In this document: positions 8,750-18,546 of the stretch, piece after piece
Layout: the number at the start of each line of letters is the position of its first letter
Numbering within the stretch: the first letter of the stretch is position 1
From: Bacillota bacterium
GTDB lineage: Bacteria; Bacillota; Clostridia; Lachnospirales; Lachnospiraceae
DNA: 64,000 nucleotides
Assembly: GCA_023418475.1 (NCBI GenBank)
Contig: JAEZZO010000080.1
Coordinates: 1 to 64,000, forward strand
Direction: 5' to 3'
Translations under genes and position numbers: made by a program
The notes under the pieces: generated by a model
Told to the model about the DNA's origin: nothing
The model's database searches: none
Seen by the model: only the letters and a program-made list of their open reading frames with translations

Positions 8750-11700
8750 TTACAACACCTCACCACCGTATGTAAATTCTTTTTTTCTTCCCAGCACTGT
8801 TGTACGCAGAAACATGTTCTGTACCTTTGTTAACAGTGATTTATCCTTCTTTACCACCTTAATGGTTATATAATTTCCTGATTGGAAATAATAGGTATTG
8901 CGATTGTATATCGTATCCAGTATTTCCTCCAGATAGGTTATATCGTAATACAATACGGTTTCTTTGCTGTCCTTCTTATTACAGTAGGGACATCCCGGAT
9001 CACTGCCATCCTCGTTGCGGTAATATATATGTCCGTTGGGGCAGATGATACTTGCTAGCGTATTTACCACTTCTATTTCCATAAGATATGTAAATTTATC
9101 ATAGCGGATAGTAATTTTTTGTTTTCCCATTTTCTCTGCGGCATAATTTTCTATGCTATATCCCTCTGTCACAATTTCCCGGTGGGTATCCAGATAAACC
9201 AGTACCACTGTGATATCTGGCATAGTTCCAAGTTGTACTTTATTGGAGCCATTTGTTAAATAGGCTTCTATTCCTGTCAACTTACTCGAACAGACCGGAC
9301 AGCCTCTTGGATGATCCATAGGTTCATAGGAGGTACCACAGATCGGACAGATTACAGCCGTTTCAGAAAGTACTTTTACTTTTATCTTTGCTGAAACAGA
9401 TTTATAGCGAACCGTAGCTTCATAGCTACCAGGTCTTGTTGTTGTAGTATCAATTGACCATTCTGTTACTACTTCACTGCTCCCATCAGCATAATAAGCG
9501 GTGACATTAAGGTTTAGGATCTCATACTGTCTTACCGTAATATCATTCGGCGCAACGCTGATACGAACAAGCTTTTTCGCACAATAGGGGCAGTTTGAAT
9601 AGGAAGCAGGATATTCCTTCCCGCATACCGGACAGGTTATCATTTTTTCATTTACCCATACCGTTATCTCCGCTGCATAACCACCATATTGTATGGTTAC
9701 CTGCTGTATTCCAATTTTGTTGGGATCAAAATTACTGGCCCATCCATATACTTCCTCACTGGAACCATCTGCGTAAGTTACCCGGACAGTAACCGGAAGG
9801 TTTTGTCCCTGCGTAACCTCCAGCTCCTCCGGGGTTACTTGGATTGAGGTAATGGTCTTTCTGCAGTTAGGACATCCCGGGTCAGAATCATCCGGATTGA
9901 AATCATAGGTAGTACCACAGCGCGGACACGTTCTGTGCAGAACAGTTACGGTTACTTTTAATTTGACTGACTTTGTTATTCCGTTGTCGCTATACGATAG
10001 GGTAACATCCTGTATTCCGATTTTAGAGGACAAATAGCCTTCTAAAACATAGCTCCCCGTGATATTTCTTTTACCGCTATAGCGGTAATCGGCTATAACC
10101 GTAATCGGCAAATTGCGGGTATACCTTTCCACAACAGGATTTGTTGGTGTCGCATAGATTGCAAGCAATTCATCTACATTGACAGTTGCTGTCGCTGTCT
10201 TTGTGATACTATTTTCCGTATAAGAGAAATTGATCGTATGGGGTCCTCCAATGGATGAATCGAAGGAATTCCTGGTATATTGCGAACTACTAAGGTCTGC
10301 ACTTGTCCCATCACTATAATAAGCCGTTACCATAAAAGAGGGTATTCCATTCCTGCTGATTGTCTGCTGCGACGGGCTGACGGTTATGTAGGATAACAGC
10401 TTTGGATTTAAAACAGTAACATTCACAGAACAGGTTCTGGTCCCGTGAGTTTTGGCATTGCCAACCAGGCCGGAATAAGTTAAGGTGGCTGTCTGCGTAC
10501 CGATTTGATTCCCGTCATAGCCGGAGACAGAACAGTTGACTGTCTTTGTCGAACCATCCAGCATCGTTGCAATGGCCGTTGATATAATAGCTTCTCCCTG
10601 CTTAACCGTCTGTACCGGATTGGTCGCGGTGATACTGGTTACTACCCGATCGCAAAAAATTGATTTGCGGGATATCCTGGCATATCCATTCCCATAACAT
10701 ACTCCTGCTTCTGTCTTACCATTTGATACGCCTCCTATATAACTAGATCCGCCTGCACCAGAAGTTACATATGTACGAGTCTCTGCATTATAAAGATAAC
10801 CTAGAGATCCCCCCGGCCCTCCTGGAAAATATCCAGCTCCACTACCATATAAAGCACCATTCTGACCGTCTCCGGTCTGATAATAACCTGAAGCTCCGGC
10901 TGAAAACTGTGTGCCTCCTGTTGCAGGAGTAGCAGGTGACCCTGGTGTTATATTACCATTTTCACCATTAAAACCTCCGCCATTCCCACCATTTATTCCA
11001 CCATAGATAGTAGGATAAGTGTTATAACCTTGCGAAAATCCTGAAAGTTTGTATGATATCGCACCACCGCCGCTACCAGCTATCAGATATTTATTATCAT
11101 AGTTGTCATAACAAACACTCATTGATTTTATATATAGTCCATTATTTAATGAAGTAATACCAATTTCTCTTAGCGTGGCTCCATCCCTCCAATAAGGAGC
11201 TGAATTTGATATACTACCAGGATAAAATCTATATGTAATATAATCGGTATCATTTGTCGATATAGGTACGCTGCAACCGAGGCCTATACCCGCTCCTGCC
11301 GCATTAATAGATAATCCCAATCTTATTTCTGGATTATCGCCTGTGTTTTTAATTACTATTTCTATATAATAATTACTCTTTAGTTGTAAAGAAAAATCAG
11401 GAGATCCCACATGACTATTGTAATTGACTAAAACTCCTGACGGATTATATCCAAACATCGAACCAGTCCCATAACGCCACCCACTGACTTCAGATGGTTG
11501 CGTCAAGTCACCAGATATAATCACATCTTTCGAAAAGTTGCTTATAAAGGATAACCCGCCGCCTCCAGCTATTCTATAGTGACTGCTACTATCACCAAAT
11601 GGGAAAATTATGCATCCACAATAAGCTGCATTATGTGGTACATATTCCATACCATATATTCCTGTTATTCCTGCATAGTTAGGACATTCACCATTATCTA

Positions 11701-12388
11701 TCGCTAATGTTTGTCCTTCTGTTAAATAGACATCACCAGCTGCATATCCACCTAAACCACCTTTATAACCTTCCGTTTCTCCACCCTGAGCACCCCAAGC
11801 TTCTAATTTATAAAATCCTGATTTAGGAACTGTAAAATATTGAGGCCCGCCGGTATAATCAAATTTAACAGAAAAATCATCTATATAACAATCATCTGTA
11901 TGCGTATGAGTGGATAAAGAAAATGTCTTACCTTCATTTAAATTTTTACTATTCTCCAATAAACTTTTACTTTTCAGATTAAATAATAACTTACTATTTG
12001 ATAAAAATGTAAATGCACTACGTTGATTATTCAGGCTCATATAAGATGTTTTCGTTTCACTATCAGTTTGTACGAGCGAGTCAGTAGAAGCAACTAAGAA
12101 TCCTGTTGAATCCTTTGCGGAAGATATCTCCTCACCGATAACCGGATGAATATCTTCGATGTCAATCTCGTACCTATCTCCCGTCCGATCCAGACGATTA
12201 ACAAAGCTTTCATAGGTCGACTGATCCAGGTATCCTTTTTGACGTATGGCATCTGATAATTCTTTTGTGTAGCTTTCTACATGCCCGTCCATAACTTCAT
12301 TTTGTGTCTGTGCAGCATATGGTAAGGGAAATATTATTATTAAGATTACTGCGGCAAATGCTATAATTAGTCTTCCTAAATTATTCAT
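8750..12388 (-). CDS. Giant glycine-rich, Ig-like and zinc-ribbon pilus-associated protein
   Basis: 1212 residues. One N-terminal helix (residues 6-25), a TadE-like pseudopilin N-terminal region, and HTHTDDCY near residue 160. Then comes a glycine-rich domain (about residues 175-570) that opens with FTVPKSGFYKLEAWGAQGG, the signature of secreted bacterial glycine-rich domains related to the ALK/LTK type. After it come six Ig-like modules of Big_3 type (for example VRVTYADGSSEEVYGW) and four zinc-ribbon-like units (CPRCGTTY...CPNCRK, CPVCGKEY...CPYCAKK, CPICGTSY...CPVCSSK, CPNGHIYY...CPYCNKK). The last 70 residues match the 749-residue paralogue. It is the largest gene of the pilus operon and probably the exposed adhesive or tip subunit (inference). 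Extracellular zinc ribbons are unusual. Confidence 0.7.
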   Translation of the reverse strand: MNNLGRLIIAFAAVILIIIFPLPYAAQTQNEVMDGHVESYTKELSDAIRQKGYLDQSTYESFVNRLDRTGDRYEIDIEDIHPVIGEEISSAKDSTGFLVASTDSLVQTDSETKTSYMSLNNQRSAFTFLSNSKLLFNLKSKSLLENSKNLNEGKTFSLSTHTHTDDCYIDDFSVKFDYTGGPQYFTVPKSGFYKLEAWGAQGGETEGYKGGLGGYAAGDVYLTEGQTLAIDNGECPNYAGITGIYGMEYVPHNAAYCGCIIFPFGDSSSHYRIAGGGGLSFISNFSKDVIISGDLTQPSEVSGWRYGTGSMFGYNPSGVLVNYNSHVGSPDFSLQLKSNYYIEIVIKNTGDNPEIRLGLSINAAGAGIGLGCSVPISTNDTDYITYRFYPGSISNSAPYWRDGATLREIGITSLNNGLYIKSMSVCYDNYDNKYLIAGSGGGAISYKLSGFSQGYNTYPTIYGGINGGNGGGFNGENGNITPGSPATPATGGTQFSAGASGYYQTGDGQNGALYGSGAGYFPGGPGGSLGYLYNAETRTYVTSGAGGSSYIGGVSNGKTEAGVCYGNGYARISRKSIFCDRVVTSITATNPVQTVKQGEAIISTAIATMLDGSTKTVNCSVSGYDGNQIGTQTATLTYSGLVGNAKTHGTRTCSVNVTVLNPKLLSYITVSPSQQTISRNGIPSFMVTAYYSDGTSADLSSSQYTRNSFDSSIGGPHTINFSYTENSITKTATATVNVDELLAIYATPTNPVVERYTRNLPITVIADYRYSGKRNITGSYVLEGYLSSKIGIQDVTLSYSDNGITKSVKLKVTVTVLHRTCPRCGTTYDFNPDDSDPGCPNCRKTITSIQVTPEELEVTQGQNLPVTVRVTYADGSSEEVYGWASNFDPNKIGIQQVTIQYGGYAAEITVWVNEKMITCPVCGKEYPASYSNCPYCAKKLVRISVAPNDITVRQYEILNLNVTAYYADGSSEVVTEWSIDTTTTRPGSYEATVRYKSVSAKIKVKVLSETAVICPICGTSYEPMDHPRGCPVCSSKLTGIEAYLTNGSNKVQLGTMPDITVVLVYLDTHREIVTEGYSIENYAAEKMGKQKITIRYDKFTYLMEIEVVNTLASIICPNGHIYYRNEDGSDPGCPYCNKKDSKETVLYYDITYLEEILDTIYNRNTYYFQSGNYITIKVVKKDKSLLTKVQNMFLRTTVLGRKKEFTYGGEVL

Positions 12389-12601
12389 TTATTTCTCCAT
12401 TCCTGCAAATATATGAACCTCCATCTGCCGAGCATGCAGCCTACAAAGCATTTACAAAACCCACTCTATCTATTGCTGATCGAATGCCCCTTCTAACGTT
12501 AAGTTCTCTTTTAAACTTCCTTTTATTGTAGAAGTTTTCTGTTTTTTCATTAACAGGGAATATTTAAGAAATGGGAAGGTAATGATCCGTACACTTATAA
12601 A

Positions 12602-12985
12602 TTACCCGGTAACGATATATGTATAAATCACTTTACTAATTTCATGTTTTGCGTTATATTCGTAGTTTTTCATATAATATCCCTCCCTTACAAAAGAGAT
12701 ATAATCCTCATACACTACCTCCTCCTGATGAACCGTTCTCCCATCTATTATCACAGAGTAATCTCTGTATCCGATTAGGACTGCCAGCAGCTCATTGTCA
12801 GAAACCTTGTTATCCGCGTAATCAGTCTGTTGAAATATATCAAGTGTTTCAAGTTCATGACTGAGTGCAATACTTATAAGATTCTTCTCTAATGTGTATT
12901 GTGATTTTAGAAATAGCAGACCCAAACCAAGTAAGATTGCTCCAATCAAAATTTCAAATATATTCATTTCTGGTGCTTCATTCAT
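12602..12985 (-). CDS. Small membrane-anchored subunit (TadE-like position)
   Basis: About 127 residues. The ATG is 6 bases after AAAGGAG, so a longer frame reaching 13027 is not used. One N-terminal hydrophobic helix (NIFEILIGAILLGLGLLFL), then a 100-residue soluble part without cysteines ending in a strand (VIYTYIVTG). It sits between the pilin-like genes and the two giant ectoproteins. The architecture fits a minor pilin or TadE-type pseudopilin, but no family match is recognised. Confidence 0.55.
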   Translation of the reverse strand: MNEAPEMNIFEILIGAILLGLGLLFLKSQYTLEKNLISIALSHELETLDIFQQTDYADNKVSDNELLAVLIGYRDYSVIIDGRTVHQEEVVYEDYISFVREGYYMKNYEYNAKHEISKVIYTYIVTG

Positions 12986-13036
12986 AATAAACTCCTTTAA
13001 AAATACCTGTTCCGGGCTGAAGGCCAAAAAGCAGAC

Positions 13037-13498
13037 TTACTTTTGAATAAAATTAGCACCCAGAATAGCTTTATTTTTTGATTCTATAATTGTGCATTCA
13101 AAAAATGCTGTTGGTTTAATGTAGAATTCTGCTTTGGTAAAATTCTTCATATCCTTGAGATGCACATTATTCACGTACTTATTCTTATATCTAACACCTG
13201 AAATAACTGTTTCAACATATACATAGAGTGGCGCCGTTTCAGTGGAAGAAAAATCCCCGAGATTCTTTCTGCCAAAATTAATTACTTCACTGCCGCGTAA
13301 CTCTTCCCCGTCATATTGCTTGATGTTATAGTCGGTATATTTCTCAGTGAATTCCTCCGTACCCTTAATGATATTTTTGGCAGCACTCGAAGTCGTATGA
13401 TAAAAATTCTTAGTATAATAGATCGTTATACCAACTAAAATCACTCCAAAAACAGAAAGTAATATTCTTGCTGTTAAGTCCGTATACTTTTGCTTCAC
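13037..13498 (-). CDS. Pilin-like protein, divergent paralogue of the tandem pair
   Basis: 153 residues from a GTG start behind AAAGGCGGTGA. The N-terminus (KQKYTDLTARILLSVFGVI) aligns with that of the two pilin-like genes just upstream (KxKYADLIAKILVTAVVVV). It has the same plan: a short basic head, a membrane helix, then a soluble domain of about 115 residues. It ends with a strand in IIESKNKAILGANFIQK that matches the ends of the others (NSNDEITGVIFRQQK). It lacks the prepilin peptidase motif with Gly and Glu+5. Probably a minor pilus subunit. Confidence 0.6.
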   Translation of the reverse strand: MKQKYTDLTARILLSVFGVILVGITIYYTKNFYHTTSSAAKNIIKGTEEFTEKYTDYNIKQYDGEELRGSEVINFGRKNLGDFSSTETAPLYVYVETVISGVRYKNKYVNNVHLKDMKNFTKAEFYIKPTAFFECTIIESKNKAILGANFIQK

Positions 13499-13552
13499 AT
13501 CAGTTCACCGCCTTTCGTATACACCGTTTTGTACACTTTTCATACTTATAAC

Positions 13553-14044
13553 CTATTTCTGCTGCCTGAAAATCACGCCTGTTATTTCATCATTTGAATT
13601 TTTTAATACTTCACCTACGAAATTTGCTTTTGGCGTTATGTAATTATCATTGCTTTTACTGCTTTGATCCAGAGTTGTGACCGTTCCCCCTGTATTGATT
13701 GAATTCCCTGCACCGAGTGCCTTATTATAATAAATTATTATGGGTGTTGCCTTTTTTGCATTGACAAGTGTCGAAACTGCTATTGAAAGTTCCGGATTTT
13801 TCTTCACCACCTCTTGAATAAGATTTACAAGAGACTCTCCGCTCATTGATTTTCCGCCATAAACCAGAAGGTCAAAGTCTGCAACCGAGCTTATTGTTTC
13901 ATCAATTTTATTGGATCCCGAATTAAGATCTTGCTTTTTATCCTTGAATAATCCTGCCATCCAAGCAATTAATAATCCTGTAAGGACAACAACCACCGCA
14001 GTTACCAATATTTTTGCAATTAAGTCCGCATATTTTGATTTCAT
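13553..14044 (-). CDS. Pilin-like protein, second of a tandem pair
   Basis: 163 residues, start behind GGGGGAAT. The first 43 residues are almost identical to those of the next gene upstream, including the helix ILVTAVVVVLTGLLIAWMAG and the basic stretch LFKDKKQDLNSG. Beyond that the soluble domains diverge, keeping ADFDLLVY and the end KNxNDEIxxxxFxQxK. A conserved anchor with a variable head points to a recent duplication of a major subunit. The position after the platform protein is where flp pilin genes or minor pilins occur in Tad loci. No class III leader (G/xxxxEF) is visible, so either processing is unusual or the helix stays in the membrane. Confidence 0.65.
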   Translation of the reverse strand: MKSKYADLIAKILVTAVVVVLTGLLIAWMAGLFKDKKQDLNSGSNKIDETISSVADFDLLVYGGKSMSGESLVNLIQEVVKKNPELSIAVSTLVNAKKATPIIIYYNKALGAGNSINTGGTVTTLDQSSKSNDNYITPKANFVGEVLKNSNDEITGVIFRQQK

Positions 14045-14056
14045 GGCATATTCCCC

Positions 14057-14527
14057 CTATTTCTTTTGTGTAAACTTCAGGCATACAATTTCATCATTCG
14101 CATTTTTAATCACTGTACCAAGGAAATTACCTGAGGGTGTGATATAACCTGTGTTTGCTTTACCGGTAGGAGGTGTAATGGCAACCGATGCACCAAGTGT
14201 ACTTGTTGCTGGTGTGAAGGCATAATTATAATATGTATTTGCCGAATCCAGGGTATTAACCCAAATGGATAGTGCCAAATCTTTTCTTTTATAATCAGAA
14301 ATCAATTCTGCCAGGGTATCACCGCTAATTGTATTTCCGTCGTATACGAGAAGATCAAAATCAGCCATTGAATTAATTGCTTCATCAATTTTTTCTGTAC
14401 CGGAATTTAAATCCTGTTTCTTATCCTTAAATAATCCTGCCATCCAGGCTATTAATAGGCCTGTGAGCACTACCACTACTGCGGTTACCAGAATTTTAGC
14501 TATTAAATCAGCATATTTTGTTTTCAT
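14057..14527 (-). CDS. Pilin-like protein, first of a tandem pair
   Basis: 156 residues, start behind AAGGAGAG. Twelve bases separate it from its tandem copy. The membrane anchor (residues 1-43) is nearly the same as in the copy at both DNA and protein level. The outer domain contains ADFDLLVYDGNTISGDTLAELI and ends TGYITPSGNFLGTVIKNANDEIVCLKF (quoted as two pieces: TGYITPSGNFLG and KNANDEIVCLKF). Probably the main or alternate subunit of the pilus-like structure. It belongs to the operon downstream of the ATPase and platform genes. The lack of a recognisable prepilin cleavage site is the main doubt. Confidence 0.65.
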   Translation of the reverse strand: MKTKYADLIAKILVTAVVVVLTGLLIAWMAGLFKDKKQDLNSGTEKIDEAINSMADFDLLVYDGNTISGDTLAELISDYKRKDLALSIWVNTLDSANTYYNYAFTPATSTLGASVAITPPTGKANTGYITPSGNFLGTVIKNANDEIVCLKFTQKK

Positions 14528-14583
14528 TTTAGCTCTCCTTAATTATTTAATTATTGGTTGAATCTCTCCTATAAGTTATTTAC

Positions 14584-16704
14584 TTACCAGGAGGAATTTT
14601 GTAATTCTTCCAGCATTTCATTGATTTCCCGAACAGATGACAATAGGGTTGGCACGATCCCGTATGCAAAGAGCAGAAGCAGCGGAACTGCAGCGAGCAA
14701 ATAAGCTCGAAATACTCTTTTACGAATCGACTTTTCATTTGCCAGCTTTCTTTTTGCCATATATCCCTCTCTTTCCACATCTATTTCATGAAATGCCTGG
14801 TATATGGGCATATCATCACAGCGGATCAAATTATCGATAATTCTTCGGAAGGGATCATAAGGTTCCCTCTCTTTTAATTCCATAAGTGCGTCCAAATCTC
14901 CCGTACTGTAATTATTAATACAAATCCGTATTGATTGTTTATAAACCACTGCAAAAGCTTCCAGCTCTTCTAAAATCTGCTTCACTGTCATACTGTCTAC
15001 ATACATTAACATATCAATTAAAGCATTAAATTGATTAACCTCATCTTCCATCGCATCCTTAGACACTGCTGCGGTATATTTCATAATAAGATTTGGAGTA
15101 TAGTATGCTATGATGCTTAGCAGAAGGCTAATGAATAAATCCAGCAAAGAATAATGTTCTTTTTGATAAACATCCACCCTTTGAAGAATTTCCTTTGCCA
15201 GAGCTTTATTTATTTCATTATTTATAAAAGTCCCTTCTTCTTTCAGTATTTGTGTCAATTGTTCTGCATTATCCGGCATCCTTGTTTTCTCGGTCAGATA
15301 CCTTGCCAGATAAGTTTCTACCACACGACTCATAGCGTCATATTGTTTCTCTTTTGCAGCCGATGTTAAAACTGCCATATCCTCCTTTTCTGCATTCAGC
15401 AGCCGTTCTTTGCTGAGTGTATGTAAATAGCAGGAGGCACCTGTCGCTAGAAGTAACATAAATCCTGCCAGAAGAAAGCTGCGTAAAACATAATGCCTCG
15501 GATGAAGGTTACTGCCATTATTACGCAATTCCCGTTTTAAGCGCTCCAATCTGGATGTATTCTTATTACAATAATTATCGATCGCTAGCTTGACTGCCGG
15601 GAGTCTTTCAACTTTTTTTAGAATGTGATGCCCAGATAGATGAAAGGTTTTGTATTCTGCACTTTTACGCATAATAAAGTAGATAATTACAATTATGGTC
15701 AACAAAGCAATATCAAAAAGAAAGCCTTCCTTTCCATAGAAAAATATATCCATATTTTCTTTTATACTGATTGCAAACCGTTTTACGAAATCAATGCAAA
15801 ACACCGGAGAGATAACGCACATGAGAATACCAATAAATTCCATCCTCAATCGCTGTAATTTGTCAATTTCAATCTCTATTTCTCTCTGCAGATTTCCCAT
15901 ATTTCTAATCAGCAGAAGTTTTCCGTCCAGTGTTTGGTCACCACGTTCCATCACTCCTGCGCACAAGCTCACAAAAGTACGTAAATATTTGTTAGGAATG
16001 TTATCATAATAATCTCTAAGTGCTTTCTCTTTGTCTTCAGAAAGTAAAAGCTGATAGATCTGTTCTGCTGCTATCTTCATATAAGGACTTAAACCATCCA
16101 TAGATCGGTATAATGCATCATCAACCCTGTATTCCACATAATAATTGTGTTCAACTTGAAAGACCATTCGCTGGATTTCCAGCAGAATATTGATTTCAAA
16201 GTTCTGTGCAACTCGTCCGATCACTTCAGAGTCAATTAGTATAATTGCTACTCCGGCAGTAAGTAATGTGATTAAATGAGGATTGTTAAGAAAAATCAGA
16301 ATAAACGACAGAATGCAGATAGACCAGGATACTAGACAGGCATAAATTGTTTTCTTTGCTATTATTCTATTATCACAGGGACTGATCAGACGATAGCGAT
16401 AACTAAGCTTTTCAATATATCCCCTCGTTGGGGGGAATTTTAACAGAAAACGGTAAATAGATAAATAATACCGATCACTGGATTTCTTACATCTATTCAT
16501 ATGATTTCCATTCCAAAGTTGTTTTCTACGATAATCCTGCATCAAAAAGAATATTGTAAAAATCACAAAGACCGCTGCCATGAATAGAAAAAGGAATAAC
16601 CCTTGATGCTGTTGTATTACTGTTTCTGTGATTGGATTTTCTAAAACTGATTTATTATCAACTCCGGCAAATAGATTTTCATTCCTTACCAGCTTCATCA
16701 GCAT
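14584..16704 (-). CDS. Fused TadB-TadC-like pilus platform membrane protein
   Basis: About 706 residues. The ATG at 16704 overlaps the stop of the ATPase gene; a second ATG at 16698 is also possible. Hydrophobic segments lie near residues 35-55, 120-165, 290-335, 405-425, 520-540 and 675-695. Two cytosolic regions of the T2SSF type are present: VEYRVDDALYRSMDGLSPYMK with FVSLCAGVMERGDQTLDGK in the first half (each under 22 residues, cited as landmarks) and DEVNQFNALIDMLMYV with YQAFHEIDVEREGYM in the second. Most Tad systems have separate TadB and TadC proteins; here both halves are in one chain. It is the inner-membrane platform that couples the ATPase to the pilins. Confidence 0.7.
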   Translation of the reverse strand: MLMKLVRNENLFAGVDNKSVLENPITETVIQQHQGLFLFLFMAAVFVIFTIFFLMQDYRRKQLWNGNHMNRCKKSSDRYYLSIYRFLLKFPPTRGYIEKLSYRYRLISPCDNRIIAKKTIYACLVSWSICILSFILIFLNNPHLITLLTAGVAIILIDSEVIGRVAQNFEINILLEIQRMVFQVEHNYYVEYRVDDALYRSMDGLSPYMKIAAEQIYQLLLSEDKEKALRDYYDNIPNKYLRTFVSLCAGVMERGDQTLDGKLLLIRNMGNLQREIEIEIDKLQRLRMEFIGILMCVISPVFCIDFVKRFAISIKENMDIFFYGKEGFLFDIALLTIIVIIYFIMRKSAEYKTFHLSGHHILKKVERLPAVKLAIDNYCNKNTSRLERLKRELRNNGSNLHPRHYVLRSFLLAGFMLLLATGASCYLHTLSKERLLNAEKEDMAVLTSAAKEKQYDAMSRVVETYLARYLTEKTRMPDNAEQLTQILKEEGTFINNEINKALAKEILQRVDVYQKEHYSLLDLFISLLLSIIAYYTPNLIMKYTAAVSKDAMEDEVNQFNALIDMLMYVDSMTVKQILEELEAFAVVYKQSIRICINNYSTGDLDALMELKEREPYDPFRRIIDNLIRCDDMPIYQAFHEIDVEREGYMAKRKLANEKSIRKRVFRAYLLAAVPLLLLFAYGIVPTLLSSVREINEMLEELQNSSW

Positions 16705-18545
16705 GCTTTTTCCACACACCTTTCCGGAACCTTGTTAAACGCAAGGAAGAATGCCCTTTCTTCTGGGGGAAGATTTTTGATAATGATCTTAGAAAGTCTT
16801 TCACTGATAGGGTTAATCATGCAATATCTTCCCTCTTTATATATAATGATATCCCGGCTTTCATAAGTCTTTCTTTTTGTTAAAAGCTTCAATTGATTTG
16901 CAATCAGATCAAGTTTCCCCTCAATTCCTTCAGTATGTACTGGTTCCATTTCATTATCCATAAGCGGGATAATCTCTGTAATCCTGTCGATATGCCTATG
17001 TCCATCATTTTCTTTGACACAATGAATATCCAGATGAAGAAGTCTTGCCACCATTGCTTCCACCTCCTCCATACCCGAACTGCCATAAGCACCCATAGCA
17101 TGTACAAAATAAGAAACCAGTTCATCCGTAGTAGGCCAGTGTCCTGTTGTAATAATTCGTTTTGTACCGGCAAGCAGCAGATCAATTAAGTGCTTGGCAT
17201 GCTCCAGACTCGCTGTCTCACCAAACAAAATGGTATGTGCCTCAGAGCTCTTAAGTAATTCAATTATCCGAGGAAAATTCATTTTCTCACTTGGCCTAGT
17301 TCCCAGGATATTTTTATCATAATAGGCATCATTCAAATACAACTCAAAATCGGCTTCAATCGTACGAATTGGCTGGCGTCTGTCTATTTCCCGTACAGCA
17401 GCGCGGGTATTTGTTGTCTTCCCGGAGTTTTGATCTCCGGAGAATACAAGATTGAGACATCCATGGATTCCCCATTTTATGACTTCTATTGGATATTCAC
17501 AGCCTTGATCGGTAATCAGTTGCTTTAATTCACCGGCAGAAGCACTGGCAAATTTACGTACAAAAAATGCCCACGAAGATCCATTGTTCGGTCTGAATAT
17601 TGTTACCCTGCTTCCATCGGCCAGATGCGTTTTCAAACCTCCTTCCGATGAGGTCAGATGTCCCGTACAGCCATGTTCCGACAGGTTCTTACAGATACGT
17701 ATAATTGCTGTATTGGACTGAAAGGATAAGAATTTCATATGTATTGATTTACCGCCATATACAATCCAGACACTTTCGAAGGTTTTTTGTTTTCGAAAAC
17801 TTCCTGCGGATAAATCCTCCTCAAGAAAAAAGCAGTCTTCTATGGTTACTCCCGAGACGCCTCCTGAAACACTGTCCAGGGAATCATCCTCCATAATCAT
17901 TAGATCTACAACGGATAATCCAAATGTTTCTTCATAAATACGCTGGGTCAGAACATTTAGCTTGTCATCATAGCTAAGCGGCCTGTACAGCATGGCATAT
18001 GCTGCAGACATATCTTCCTGTGTTACGCAATAATAGTACCCATCTTCATCTTTTTTCAGCCTGTCCAAGTTGAATGTCTTACATATTTCCCGAAATATTT
18101 TGCGATTCCCATCGCACTTATGCTGATACATTAATATCTCAAACTGGTCCGTAGCAGATAATTTATCCGGATTATGAAATGGTAAAACCTGATCGATTAC
18201 TTCTTCCGACATTTCTAAGCTACCGGTTAAAATACTTTTGATACGTGCCATTACAATCATCTTTTCAGCAATATTTCCCTGTGAACATTTTCTTACCGCA
18301 TTACTCAGGGAACGTTTTAAGGCTTTTCGGCTTTCATAATCATTCTTATTGAGATTTAATAGATCGAGATCCATATTGATGATATCATTGATCATCTTCT
18401 TTGTCTCACTGCATAAATAATGAATGGAATATTTATCATGGTTGTCAAGCTCCTCATTATCAAGCCCTGCTTTAAATATAAAATAAAGGAAAAGTACGAT
18501 ACAAACGAGGATGAAACAGGAAATAAGCAGTTCTGCTAAATTCAT
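16698..18545 (-). CDS. tadA: TadA/CpaF-type secretion ATPase with N-terminal membrane helix
   Basis: 615 residues. The ATG follows AGGAGGGATAAG one base after the stop of the preceding gene. The ATPase core has a Walker A GDQNSGKTTN (residues 370-379), an Asp-box region IEADFELYL, a Walker B-like region with ILFGE (about 439-443) and a His-box TTGHWPT (467-473). This is the order seen in the VirB11/CpaF/TadA family that powers type IV pilus and type II/IV secretion. Unusually it begins with a membrane segment (ELLISCFILVCIVLFLYFIF) and a long helical region, where most TadA proteins are soluble. It probably drives polymerisation of the adjacent pilins. Confidence 0.8.
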   Translation of the reverse strand: MNLAELLISCFILVCIVLFLYFIFKAGLDNEELDNHDKYSIHYLCSETKKMINDIINMDLDLLNLNKNDYESRKALKRSLSNAVRKCSQGNIAEKMIVMARIKSILTGSLEMSEEVIDQVLPFHNPDKLSATDQFEILMYQHKCDGNRKIFREICKTFNLDRLKKDEDGYYYCVTQEDMSAAYAMLYRPLSYDDKLNVLTQRIYEETFGLSVVDLMIMEDDSLDSVSGGVSGVTIEDCFFLEEDLSAGSFRKQKTFESVWIVYGGKSIHMKFLSFQSNTAIIRICKNLSEHGCTGHLTSSEGGLKTHLADGSRVTIFRPNNGSSWAFFVRKFASASAGELKQLITDQGCEYPIEVIKWGIHGCLNLVFSGDQNSGKTTNTRAAVREIDRRQPIRTIEADFELYLNDAYYDKNILGTRPSEKMNFPRIIELLKSSEAHTILFGETASLEHAKHLIDLLLAGTKRIITTGHWPTTDELVSYFVHAMGAYGSSGMEEVEAMVARLLHLDIHCVKENDGHRHIDRITEIIPLMDNEMEPVHTEGIEGKLDLIANQLKLLTKRKTYESRDIIIYKEGRYCMINPISERLSKIIIKNLPPEERAFFLAFNKVPERCVEKAC

Positions 18546-18546
18546 C

